From DAOPKN01 sp035391225 (GTDB taxonomy: Bacteria; Thermotogota; Thermotogae; MWEM01), in contig DAOPKN010000095.1 of NCBI GenBank assembly GCA_035391225.1, positions 1 through 6,833 of the forward strand: a stretch of DNA of 6,833 nucleotides. The letters are read 5' to 3'. The notes beneath the pieces were generated by a model, which was not told the origin of the DNA, did not search any database, and saw only the letters and a list, made by a program, of their open reading frames with translations. Positions within the stretch are counted from its first letter, which is position 1, and each line of letters begins with the position of its first letter. The translations under genes were made by a program, and so were the position numbers. This document shows, one piece after another, positions 1 through 6,833 of the stretch.

Positions 1-57
1 ACCCAACCCGTTGCTACCGTAACAAGAAAGGCCACGCCGTCCGAGCCCTTGGTTTCC

Positions 58-134
58 TGGGACCGCCGCAGCCCACTGCGGCTCTTTATGCGCGAACGTC
101 GCGAAAACAGCCGCACTGGGGTGCGGCGGTCCCA
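58..134. repeat. Cloverleaf-forming inverted repeat (REP/BIME-like element)
   Basis: Arms 58-83 and 109-134 are inverted copies of each other matching at 24 of 26 positions. Each arm is also a hairpin by itself: 65-71 pairs with 76-82 around loop CCCA, and 110-116 pairs with 121-127 around loop TGGG. The outer 7 bp (TGGGACC at 58-64 with GGTCCCA at 128-134) close the structure with no unpaired base before either hairpin. The middle contains a third small hairpin, CGCGA (91-95) and TCGCG (99-103) around ACG. The two mismatches between arms lie at positions 71 and 76 (G-C pair) versus 116 and 121 (C-G pair), so both hairpins stay fully paired. This looks like a double REP or BIME-type element or a small non-autonomous mobile element. 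No second copy was noticed in the window. It ends 19 nt before the first ATG, just ahead of the ribosome binding site. Confidence 0.8.
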
Positions 135-142
135 AAGAGAAG

Positions 143-147
143 AGGAG
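143..147 (+). promoter_or_regulatory. Ribosome binding site of first permease gene
   Basis: AGGAG lies 6 nt before the ATG at 154. It fixes that start, because a TAG at 148-150 closes the same frame immediately upstream. No convincing promoter was seen in 1-153, which fits an internal operon position. Confidence 0.75.
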
Positions 148-153
148 TAGAGT

Positions 154-1026
154 ATGTCGAAGTTCCAGGGTACGAAGATCGATCCGAAACGCTTCCATCG
201 CAGTCAAATTCCCATCTACGCCATCTTGATCCCGGTGGCGGTTTTCATGGCGTTGCCGTTGGTGTTCATCTTCTCACAGGCGCTCAAGCCGTTGGACGAG
301 CTGTTCGAGTTCCCGCCCAAGCTGTTCGTGCGCCGCCCCACGCTGTACAACTTCCAGCAGCTGTTTTCCACGATTTCCACCTCGGGCATCCCGGTGAGCC
401 GGTACCTGTTCAATAGCCTGCTCATCACCGCGCTCACGGTGGGGTTCACGGTGCTCATCAGCATGGCGGCGGGATACGCGTTGTCCAAGAAGCGCTTCCG
501 CATGAAGAAACTGCTGTTCGAGGTGAACTCGCTGGCGCTGATGTTCGTTCCCATCGCGGTGTCCATCCCGCGTTTCATCACCGTGGTGCAGCTGGGGCTC
601 GTGGATACCTTCGTGATCAACATCCTGCCCATGTTGGCCATGCCCGTGGGACTCTTCCTGGTGAAACAGTTCATCGACCAGATCCCCGACTCGTTGATTG
701 AGGCCGCGCGCATCGACGGTGCGAGCGACTGGTTCATCTTCACTCGGGTGGTGTTTCCCCTCACCCGCCCCGCCATCGCCACGGTGGCCATCCTCTCCTT
801 CCAGGCGGCCTGGAACAACATGGAACCCTCCTCCATCTACATCAACACCGAGAGCCTCAAGAGTTTCTCTTACTTCATGTCCACCCTGGTCACCACCAAC
901 AACACCATTGCAGGCATCGGCATGGCGGCCGCAGCCTCGCTGATCATGTTCCTCCCCAACCTACTCATCTTCATCTTCGCGCAGAGCCGTGTGATGAACA
1001 CCATGGCACATTCGGGGATCAAGTGA
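154..1026 (+). CDS. Carbohydrate ABC transporter permease, MalG type
   Basis: This 290-residue inner-membrane protein is one of the two channel subunits of a sugar importer of the CUT1 class (MalFG-like). Membrane segments are visible at about residues 21-43, 86-110, 122-145, 152-172, 206-222 and 255-277. The cytoplasmic EAA loop that docks on the ATPase begins at E183-A184-A185 and continues through I187-D188-G189 to a proline-containing end near F201-P202, as in the BPD_transp_1 family. The length is usual for MalG, and the C-terminal tail ending SGIK is short. A MalF partner is expected just upstream, outside the window. Its stop overlaps the start of the NHL/Yip1 gene. The motif KPLDELFEFPPKLF near residues 45-58 is typical of MalG subunits that sit beside Yip1 and DUF5696 genes in Paenibacillus-like loci (recalled, not searched). 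The substrate cannot be told from sequence. Confidence 0.93.
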   Translation: MSKFQGTKIDPKRFHRSQIPIYAILIPVAVFMALPLVFIFSQALKPLDELFEFPPKLFVRRPTLYNFQQLFSTISTSGIPVSRYLFNSLLITALTVGFTVLISMAAGYALSKKRFRMKKLLFEVNSLALMFVPIAVSIPRFITVVQLGLVDTFVINILPMLAMPVGLFLVKQFIDQIPDSLIEAARIDGASDWFIFTRVVFPLTRPAIATVAILSFQAAWNNMEPSSIYINTESLKSFSYFMSTLVTTNNTIAGIGMAAAASLIMFLPNLLIFIFAQSRVMNTMAHSGIK

Positions 1027-2907
1027 TGCGACGCTCGTTCCTGCTTTTCGGGTTGCTGGGGCTCGTGGGGTTTGCCGCCAGTGCCTTCGCCACGCTCACC
1101 TACCGCACCTTTACGCTGGGCATGAACGGCTACTTCGTGGAAACCCAGGCAGTGTACGCCCCATCACGCATCCTGGCGCCGGAGATCTTCGAGGCCAGCG
1201 ACCTGTTCCTGGACGATCGCACCGGGGACTTGTACATCGCCGACACGGGCAACTCCCGCGTGCTGGTGCTTTCCGACCAGGGGGAGCGCACGCTGGGAGA
1301 CTTCACGGTGTTTTTCCCCTCCGGGGTGTTCGTGGACGAGGAGGGCAAGGTGTACGTGGCGGACACCGGCACGTTCAGCGCGTTCGTGTTCGAGGCGGAT
1401 GGCACGTTACAAGGGGAAATCACCCGCCCCGATTCCCCGGTTTTCGGCGCATCCAACCTGTTCATCCCGCTGAAGATCGCGGCGGACCGGCGAGGCAACA
1501 TCTACGTGCTGTGCGAGGGCGCGCACAACGGCTTGGTGAACCTCAACCGCGACGGGGAGTTCATGGGCTACTTCGCGGCGAACCGCCCGGAGGTTTCACT
1601 CAAGATGCTCTTCCAGCGGTTGATCTTCTCGGAAAGCCAGCTCGACCAGTTGCTGAAGGTCAAGCCCCCCTCACCCACCAACCTCGCGCTGGATTCGGCG
1701 GGGCTGGTGCACACCGTGACCCATGGCATCTCGGNNNNNNNNNNNNNNNNNNNNNNNNNNNNNNNNNNNNNNNNNNNNNNNNNNNNNNNNNNNNNNNNNN
1801 NNNNNNNNNNNNNNNNNNNNNNNNNNNNNNNNNNTCGACGTGTCCGCTTCCGGGGAAGTGTTCGTGCTGGACAAGGAGAAGAACCTGGTCACCACCTTCC
1901 TTCCCACCCCCGCGGGGCAGCGGATTCTGGAAGGCGACCGGTTGTACCGCGAGGGGCTGTACCTGGAAAGCGAGCAAACCTGGCAACGCGTTCTGGATGG
2001 CAACAGCTCGTTCCTGTTGGCCTACCGCGCGCTGGGCAAGGCGAGTTTCAAGAAGGGGGAATACGCCCAGGCACTGGAATACTTCCGGCTGGCGCAAGCG
2101 CGGGGTGACTACTCCGAGGCGTTCTGGCAGGTGCGCAACGACTGGCTCCAGCAGAACGCCGCCAAGATGATGCTCTGGGTATTCGCACTGGTGGTGGGAT
2201 GGCAGGTGGTGCGGTTTGGCGATCGAAAGAAAGGCTGGCTCAACCCACTCCGGCGTTTCTTCAATCGCTGGGGAAAGGTGAAGCTGCTGCGCGAGCTGGC
2301 GCTGGCGCCCTACTTTCTCAAGAACCCCTTCGATGCCTGCTACGAGCTCAAGCGCAACCGCAAGGCATCCTGGCTTTCCGCGAGTTTGCTGTACCTCTGG
2401 TTGTTCATGCTGCAATTGCTGGGGGTGTTTTTCACGGGGTTCATCTACTCGGGGGTGAGCGTGTACGAGGTGCGGCTGGGCGATTTGTTCCTTCGCTCGC
2501 TCGCGCCGCTCTGGCTGTTCGTGCTGGCAAACTTCCTGGTGAGCGAAATCAGCGAGGGGGAAGGGCGCTTCCGCGACATCTACGAGGTAGCGATCTACGC
2601 GTTTACCCCGATCCTGCTGTTCCAGTTCCCACTGGTGCTGCTCACCAACGTGCTCACCCTCAACGAGCGGTTCTTCGTGTCGTTCCCCTCGTTGCTGCTG
2701 CTGGCCTGGTCGCTGCTGTTGCTGTTCATCGGTATCAAGGAGATCCACAACTACACTTTCTGGGGCACGGTGAAAAACCTGCTGCTCACCGTTTTCACCA
2801 TGGTGATCCTGGTGTTGGTGGGGTTCATCGTGGTGGTGCTTACCACGCAGGAAGTGGATTTCTTCCTGTCGCTGGTACAATTCCAGCTGGGAAAGGGAGG
2901 CGGATGA
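1026..2907 (+). CDS. Exported NHL-repeat / TPR-like / Yip1-domain membrane protein, interrupted by assembly gap
   Basis: One gene spans the N gap. The part before it (236 residues) starts with a signal peptide (MRR, hydrophobic 4-22, AxA-like site near 18-23). It then has NHL beta-propeller repeats at about 57-87, 98-126 and 148-178, with IADTGNSRV and VADTG signatures, and a fourth cut by the gap at 217. The part after it (356 residues) finishes a propeller blade (GEVFVLD), then shows a TPR-like pair at about 1930-2125 nt, a membrane segment at about 2167-2211, and a Yip1-type domain. That domain has about five hydrophobic helices between 2380 and 2845 and a SEGEGRFRDIYE motif typical of the family. 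The two parts lie in different frames only because the N run is 100 long. The start is ATG 1026 (TGATG overlap with the permease stop); GTG 1023 is an alternative. The propeller probably lies outside the cell. The function is unknown; a sensor or accessory role is inferred from its permease and DUF5696 neighbours. Confidence 0.85.
1735..1834. other. Assembly gap (100 N)
   Basis: There are exactly 100 Ns, the conventional placeholder for a gap of unknown size. The reading frame before it (codons starting at multiples of 3) and after it (one position later) can be joined only if the true missing length is a multiple of 3. The missing part should encode the remaining NHL repeats. Confidence 0.97.
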
Positions 2908-2912
2908 AGATG
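2896..2912 (+). promoter_or_regulatory. Ribosome binding site with two candidate starts
   Basis: GGAGG at 2896-2900 precedes two in-frame ATGs. The one at 2904 overlaps the upstream stop by 4 nt (ATGA) but leaves only 3 nt of spacing. The one at 2910 leaves 9 nt, which is nearer the usual optimum. The signal peptide works with either. Confidence 0.6.
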
Positions 2913-5081
2913 GTGCGCAGCAACGTGCTTTTGTGGTGGATGGCGAGCCTGGCTCTTTGGGTTCTCGGTTCCACCCTCCCGCTGGGAAGCAACCCGCCCG
3001 GGGCCATGGAATTTTCCGTGGAGCAAGCCACGCTGGGGCTGGAGGTGTTCGATCCGGCAAGTGGCCAACGCTGGACCTCGGTGTTCCAGGGGAACGACCG
3101 CGCGCTCAACGCCCAGTGGACGGCGTTTTTTTCCGCGGGGTTCAGCGTGGAATACGTCAACCCCTTCAAGCAAGTGGTTCGCCACCCGGTGCTGCAACGC
3201 GACCCTGCCGCCACCGACACGCTCATCCGCTGGCAGCCAGGGGAAAGCCCCGTGGCCTCCGTGTGGCTGGAGGTGCCGGGCATCGGTTTCGACGTGGTGT
3301 TCGAGGCACTGGACGATGGCAGCGGTGTGCAGTTCAGCGTTCCCGCCGCCTCCATCGTGGAAAGCCGCCCAGGCTTCCGGCTGCAAAGCATCTGGTTCTT
3401 CCCCTTCTTGGAAGCCAGCCGTTCCAGTGGCCACGATGGCTACATCTTCCTGCCGGACGGTTGCGGGGTGCTGCTGAGCCTGGAGCACCCTACGCTGGCC
3501 ACCCAACCCTTCGACAAGCGGGTGTACGGCCCTGACCCTGGCATGATGGAGACCGTTCCCGCGGGTTCGGGCTGGATCCTTCCGGAAAAGCAAGTGCTGA
3601 TGCCCGTGTACGGCGTAGCGAACCCCGCGGGGGAAAAGGGGTTCCTGGCCATCGTGACCTCCGGGGATGCCTACGCCAAGATGTATGCCAGCCCAGCCTC
3701 GGTGATCACCCCCTACAACTGGGTGGGGGTGCGCTTCCTCTACCGCCAGTCGTACCGCAAGTTGCTGGACAAGAAAGGCACGGGCATCACGGTGAGCCAG
3801 GAAAAGCGGAACGACTTCGACGCCTCGGTGCGCTACGTGTTTCTCACCGGGGAACAAGCCAGCTGGGTGGGCATGGCAAAAGCCTACCGGGAGTTTTTGC
3901 AGCGCCAGGGTGTGTTGACGCCTCTTCCGGAAAAGGCAGAAGGAACAACCCCGTTGCACCTGGATTTCTTGATGGCAGAAAACCGTTCGCGCATGCTGGG
4001 GCGCGAGTTGATCCCCATGACCACGCTCGACGACGTGCACTCCATGCTGCACGCGTTGCAGCAGCAGGGAATTTCCGAGGTGGTCGCCGTGCTCAAGGGA
4101 TACACAAAGGGAGGGTGGTCGGGGTCTTCCCCAAGCCACTTGCCGTTCGAACCCGCCATTTTGGGGGATGGGGTTTCCGATCCCGTGGGGCACTTCCTGG
4201 AAAACGTTCCCCCCGGCACCCGGGTGTTCTTCCACGTGGACTACGCACGGGTGTACCCGGATGGCAAGGGCTATCGCACCGCGGACCTTGCCATGAACGT
4301 GTCCAACCAGTTTCTCACCACCGGGGGATGGCCTGGCCCGGACACGGGGGAAGACCGTTTCCTTCCCGCGGCCCGCGCGCTGGAATGGATGCAACGGGAA
4401 GCCGAATCCTTCTCCCGCTGGGGAATCGACCACCTCGCCGTGGACACGCTGGGCAACGTGTTGTATTCCTCCTGGGGCAAGCAACCCTTCTCCCGCAAGC
4501 AGACTCTCGAAACATGGCAATCCATCCCCGGGTCGTTGACCACCGCTTTTTCCAACCCGGCCGCCTATCTCTGGAAACAAAGCGCGCTCATCCTGGACGT
4601 GGACAGCGACTCCTCGGGATACCTGCTGGGTTGGAGCCCGGGTTCCGGCTCGATGACGGTGCCGTTCCTGCAGCTGGTGTTGAAAGGCTCCATCGACATG
4701 TTCTCTCCTTTCGCCAATTTCTTCGCCGACCTGCAAGGGGAGTTGCTGTGGCTGGTGGCCACGGGGGTGTATCCCTCGTTCGTGCTCACGCAGCGCGACC
4801 CGGTGAACCTATCCCGCACGGCACACGAGTGGGTGTATTCCTCCCAGTTCGCGGTGTGGGAACCATTCATCGTGCAAGCGTACGATTTCGTGGATCATGC
4901 CTTGCGCTGGGTTCGCGGCCAAGCCATCGAGGATTTCCAGGGTTCGCTGGAAACGGGGTGCAGCGTGCGCTATGCCAACGGGGTGCACATCGAGCTCAGC
5001 CGCCAAGACGGCTACCGGGTGCTGGGGCCGGATGGCACGGTGCTGGCGAGCGCTTCCTCCCTTGACGGGGAGGGGGAATGA
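2904..5081 (+). CDS. Exported DUF5696-type protein, putative glycoside hydrolase-like TIM barrel
   Basis: The 725-residue product starts with a signal peptide (basic start, hydrophobic 8-24, no lipobox cysteine), so it is probably secreted or wall-associated. Residues about 35-340 look like a beta-rich domain, as often precedes a glycosidase barrel. From about H352 to 660 the pattern fits a TIM barrel: HLDFLMAE, LKGYTKGGW (397-405), FFHVDYARVY with D446 and R449, HLAVDTLGNVLYS with D514, LDVDSDSSGY with D565, D567 and D569, and VPFLQLVLKG (586-595). These match my memory of DUF5696 proteins of Paenibacillus, encoded beside sugar ABC permeases and a Yip1 protein. No catalytic activity is established to my knowledge. 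The acidic residues at strand ends make sugar hydrolysis or binding plausible. The coding frame is open upstream to 2199, but that stretch is inside the Yip1 domain on another frame, so the start is 2904 (or 2910). It overlaps both neighbours by 4 nt. Confidence 0.82.
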   Translation: MKMVRSNVLLWWMASLALWVLGSTLPLGSNPPGAMEFSVEQATLGLEVFDPASGQRWTSVFQGNDRALNAQWTAFFSAGFSVEYVNPFKQVVRHPVLQRDPAATDTLIRWQPGESPVASVWLEVPGIGFDVVFEALDDGSGVQFSVPAASIVESRPGFRLQSIWFFPFLEASRSSGHDGYIFLPDGCGVLLSLEHPTLATQPFDKRVYGPDPGMMETVPAGSGWILPEKQVLMPVYGVANPAGEKGFLAIVTSGDAYAKMYASPASVITPYNWVGVRFLYRQSYRKLLDKKGTGITVSQEKRNDFDASVRYVFLTGEQASWVGMAKAYREFLQRQGVLTPLPEKAEGTTPLHLDFLMAENRSRMLGRELIPMTTLDDVHSMLHALQQQGISEVVAVLKGYTKGGWSGSSPSHLPFEPAILGDGVSDPVGHFLENVPPGTRVFFHVDYARVYPDGKGYRTADLAMNVSNQFLTTGGWPGPDTGEDRFLPAARALEWMQREAESFSRWGIDHLAVDTLGNVLYSSWGKQPFSRKQTLETWQSIPGSLTTAFSNPAAYLWKQSALILDVDSDSSGYLLGWSPGSGSMTVPFLQLVLKGSIDMFSPFANFFADLQGELLWLVATGVYPSFVLTQRDPVNLSRTAHEWVYSSQFAVWEPFIVQAYDFVDHALRWVRGQAIEDFQGSLETGCSVRYANGVHIELSRQDGYRVLGPDGTVLASASSLDGEGE

Positions 5082-5086
5082 ACATG
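5069..5086 (+). promoter_or_regulatory. Ribosome binding site with alternative starts for MalF
   Basis: GGAGG at 5069-5073 lies within a G-rich run at the end of the DUF5696 gene. It is 4 nt before ATG 5078, which overlaps the upstream stop, and 10 nt before ATG 5084. A third in-frame ATG lies at 5090. Confidence 0.55.
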
Positions 5087-5950
5087 CGCATGCGCCTGAA
5101 AACGCGGAACACGCTCAAGGGGCTGGCGTTCGTGTCGCCCTGGATCGTGGGGTTCCTGCTGTTCACGCTAGTCCCCCTGGGGCGCACCTTCTGGTTCAGC
5201 CTCAACGAGGTGCGCTTCACCGCGGAAGGCATCAAGACGCGCTTCCTGGGATGGCTGAACTACAAGAACGCCTTTTTGCTGGACGTGAGCTTCACCGACA
5301 TCCTCGTGGAATACCTGTGGCAGACCGTTGTCAACACCCCCATCATCTTGGTGTTCTCGCTCATCGTGGCGATGTTGCTGAACAGGAACCTCAAGGGCAA
5401 GGGGGTGTTCCGCACGCTGTTCTTCCTACCGGTGGTGATCACCAGCGGACCGGTGATGCAGCAGCTGTTGGACCAGCAAGCCACTGCGCTTCCCGGGTTG
5501 GAGCGTTTCCTGTCCCCGCAATTCCTACAGCAGAACCTCCCCGCTTTCCTGGTCGAACCGGTTTCCTTCCTCTTCTCCTCGTTCATCATGATCCTGTGGT
5601 TTTCCGGCGTGCCCATCCTGATCTTCCTGGCGGGGCTGCAGAAGCTGGACCGCAACATGTACGAGGCGGCATCCATCGACGGGGCCTCGCGCTGGCAAAT
5701 GTTCTGGAAGCTCACGCTGCCCGCGCTCAACCCGGTGATCGTGGTAAACGTGCTATTCACGGTGGTCACGCTGTCCGCGTTTCCGCTCAACCCCGTGGTG
5801 AGCAAGATCTCCGGGGACATGTACAAGGTGGAAAAGGGCATCGGTTTCGCCACGGCGATGGCGTGGATCTACTTCGCCGCGCTGCTGCTGGTGCTGGGGG
5901 GGCTCATCGCCATCGTGCGCCGCAGGGAGCGGGGGGTGCGTGGATCATGA
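5078..5950 (+). CDS. Sugar ABC transporter permease, MalF type
   Basis: This 290-residue integral membrane protein is the MalF-like channel subunit of a CUT1 sugar importer. It has a short N-terminus (no large MalF periplasmic P2 loop, as in most short homologues). Membrane segments lie at about 15-38, 84-102, 110-125, 161-187, 219-238 and 257-280. The EAA loop is E196-A197-A198 with I200-D201-G202 and ends at L214-P215, the ATPase docking site. A stretch of about 40 residues between the third and fourth membrane segments (about 126-165, LLDQQATALPGLERFL onward) is mostly polar and probably external. It looks characteristic of the permeases next to DUF5696 genes rather than of MalF in general (recalled). 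The paired MalG follows with a 4-nt overlap, so these two almost certainly form one channel. The substrate is unknown. Confidence 0.93.
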   Translation: MNMRMRLKTRNTLKGLAFVSPWIVGFLLFTLVPLGRTFWFSLNEVRFTAEGIKTRFLGWLNYKNAFLLDVSFTDILVEYLWQTVVNTPIILVFSLIVAMLLNRNLKGKGVFRTLFFLPVVITSGPVMQQLLDQQATALPGLERFLSPQFLQQNLPAFLVEPVSFLFSSFIMILWFSGVPILIFLAGLQKLDRNMYEAASIDGASRWQMFWKLTLPALNPVIVVNVLFTVVTLSAFPLNPVVSKISGDMYKVEKGIGFATAMAWIYFAALLLVLGGLIAIVRRRERGVRGS

Positions 5951-6833
5951 ATCGGGGGGCCTGGAAGAAAAAACTGGGGAACCTTGCGCGCAACACCGCG
6001 GCGTACTACCTGCTGGTACTCATCGGTTTCGTGTTTTTATACCCGGTGATTTACATGGTGTCTTACAGCTTCATGTCCGCGTCGGACCTGGTGAACCCGC
6101 TGGTGAAATGGATTCCCTCCTCGTTGTACCTGGAGAACTACCGTGAAGCGATGGAGGTGCTGGACTTCTGGAACACGCTGGTCAAGACATTTCTTGCCAC
6201 GATCTTCCCCGCGCTGCTCCAAACCGCGGTGGCATCCGTGGTGGGATACGGGCTATCGCGTTTCCGTTTCCCGGGCAAAGGCCTGATATTGGCGATGGTG
6301 CTGGCCACCTTCATCATCCCGGCGCAAGTCACCATGATCCCGCAATTCCTGATGTTCCGCGACCTGCACATCGTGGGCAGCGTGCTGTCGTACCTCCTTC
6401 CCGCCAGCCTGGGGCAAGGGATACGCAGTTCGCTGTTCATCCTCATCTTCTACCAGTTCTTCCGCATGATGCCCCGCTCGCTGGACGAGGCCGCGCAAAT
6501 CGACGGGGCCAACGCGCTCACGGTTTTTTTGAAAATCGGGGTGCCCTCCGCGCTGCCGGCTTACGTGGTCTCGCTGCTGTTTTCCTTCGTATGGTACTGG
6601 AACGAAACCACGCTGGCGGCGCTATACTTCGGCAACGAATTCAAGACCATGCTCCTCGCGCTGGAAAACTTCACCGCCACCTACCAGCGCCTCTACCCCA
6701 TAGACCCCTACTCCCAGACCGGCAAATCGATCAACGAAGCGATCACCATGGCGGGAACGCTGCTCAGCGTGCTCCCCCTCCTGGTGGTATACGCCGTTTT
6801 CCAACGCTGGTTCGTGGAAAGCGTCGACCGCAC
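5947..6833 (+). CDS. Carbohydrate ABC transporter permease, MalG type (3' end cut by window)
   Basis: The frame is open from ATG 5947 to the window end (295 complete codons, no stop), overlapping the MalF stop by 4 nt. The N-terminus is basic (MNRGAWKKK). Membrane segments lie at about 20-41, 81-103, 112-130, 146-172, 202-220 and 267-288. The ATPase-docking EAA loop starts E181-A182-A183 with I185-D186-G187 and ends at V199-P200. The visible end, RWFVESVDR, matches the usual RWFVEGxDRTG ending of MalG proteins, so only a handful of residues are missing. It is the partner of the preceding MalF. It is clearly diverged from the first MalG (154-1026), so it is a paralogue from a second permease pair and not a recent duplicate. 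In comparable loci a solute-binding protein often lies close by, so one may lie outside the window. Confidence 0.92.
   Translation, partial: MNRGAWKKKLGNLARNTAAYYLLVLIGFVFLYPVIYMVSYSFMSASDLVNPLVKWIPSSLYLENYREAMEVLDFWNTLVKTFLATIFPALLQTAVASVVGYGLSRFRFPGKGLILAMVLATFIIPAQVTMIPQFLMFRDLHIVGSVLSYLLPASLGQGIRSSLFILIFYQFFRMMPRSLDEAAQIDGANALTVFLKIGVPSALPAYVVSLLFSFVWYWNETTLAALYFGNEFKTMLLALENFTATYQRLYPIDPYSQTGKSINEAITMAGTLLSVLPLLVVYAVFQRWFVESVDR

Noticed and set aside
58..134. tRNA gene or intrinsic terminator as explanation for the cloverleaf element
   Set aside because: It has no T-loop GTTCGA-type motif, no 7-nt anticodon loop and no CCA context, so it is not a tRNA. No T-run follows the final stem (AAAGAGAAG instead), so it is not a canonical plus-strand terminator.
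1511..2170. Alternative plus-strand open frame over the gap
   Set aside because: Arg/Pro/Gly-rich shadow translation; the NHL and TPR patterns are in the other frames.
2199..2903. Upstream extension of the DUF5696 reading frame
   Set aside because: It overlaps the membrane helices of the Yip1 domain in another frame and translates to low-complexity Arg/Gly/Ala sequence. The signal peptide and ribosome binding site place the start at 2904 or 2910.
1660..3060. Long minus-strand open frame of 466 codons
   Set aside because: It is antisense to the Yip1 gene, crosses the N gap, and is rich in Gln, His and Glu as expected from the complement of GC-rich Leu codons. It has no recognisable domain.
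2751..4736. Long minus-strand open frame of 661 codons opposite the DUF5696 gene
   Set aside because: It is a shadow frame caused by high GC; its composition is His/Gly/Arg-rich and shows no family motif. The plus strand has clear signal peptide and barrel motifs.
4115..5065. Plus-strand open frame of 316 codons inside the DUF5696 gene
   Set aside because: Arg/Gly/Pro/His-rich shadow without motifs, lying entirely inside a well-supported gene.

Overview
The window is a slice of a single plus-strand operon from a high-GC bacterium (GC roughly 60% by eye, strong C/G preference at third codon positions). Both ends are cut. A run of exactly 100 Ns at 1735-1834 marks an assembly gap, so this is probably a draft or metagenome-derived contig. 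The taxon cannot be named. From memory, the gene set and order resemble a locus common in Paenibacillaceae and related Bacillota. The high GC would suit a high-GC Bacillota lineage or another sugar-importing phylum, but this is inference.

Layout: positions 1-153 are the gap before the first complete gene and hold a striking 77-nt element (58-134) that can fold as a cloverleaf. It is followed by a good ribosome binding site. Next come a MalG-type sugar ABC permease (154-1026) and an exported protein with NHL beta-propeller repeats, a TPR-like segment and a C-terminal Yip1-type membrane domain (1026-2907, interrupted by the N gap). They are followed by a large exported DUF5696-type protein that looks like a TIM-barrel glycosidase relative (2904-5081), a MalF-type permease (5078-5950) and a second MalG-type permease (5947 to the window end, lacking only its last few residues). 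Every gene junction from 1026 onward is an overlap of 1 or 4 nt, so the genes are almost certainly co-transcribed and translationally coupled.

The likely common job is import of an oligosaccharide or modified sugar. The two MalG proteins imply two membrane-channel pairs, or one exchangeable pair; the MalF partner of the first MalG is expected just upstream. No solute-binding protein or ATPase is present in the window. The DUF5696 protein may process or recognise the sugar outside the cell. The NHL-TPR-Yip1 protein may be a membrane-anchored accessory or sensor. Neither of these two proteins has, to my knowledge, an established biochemical function, so they are the main undescribed part of the window.
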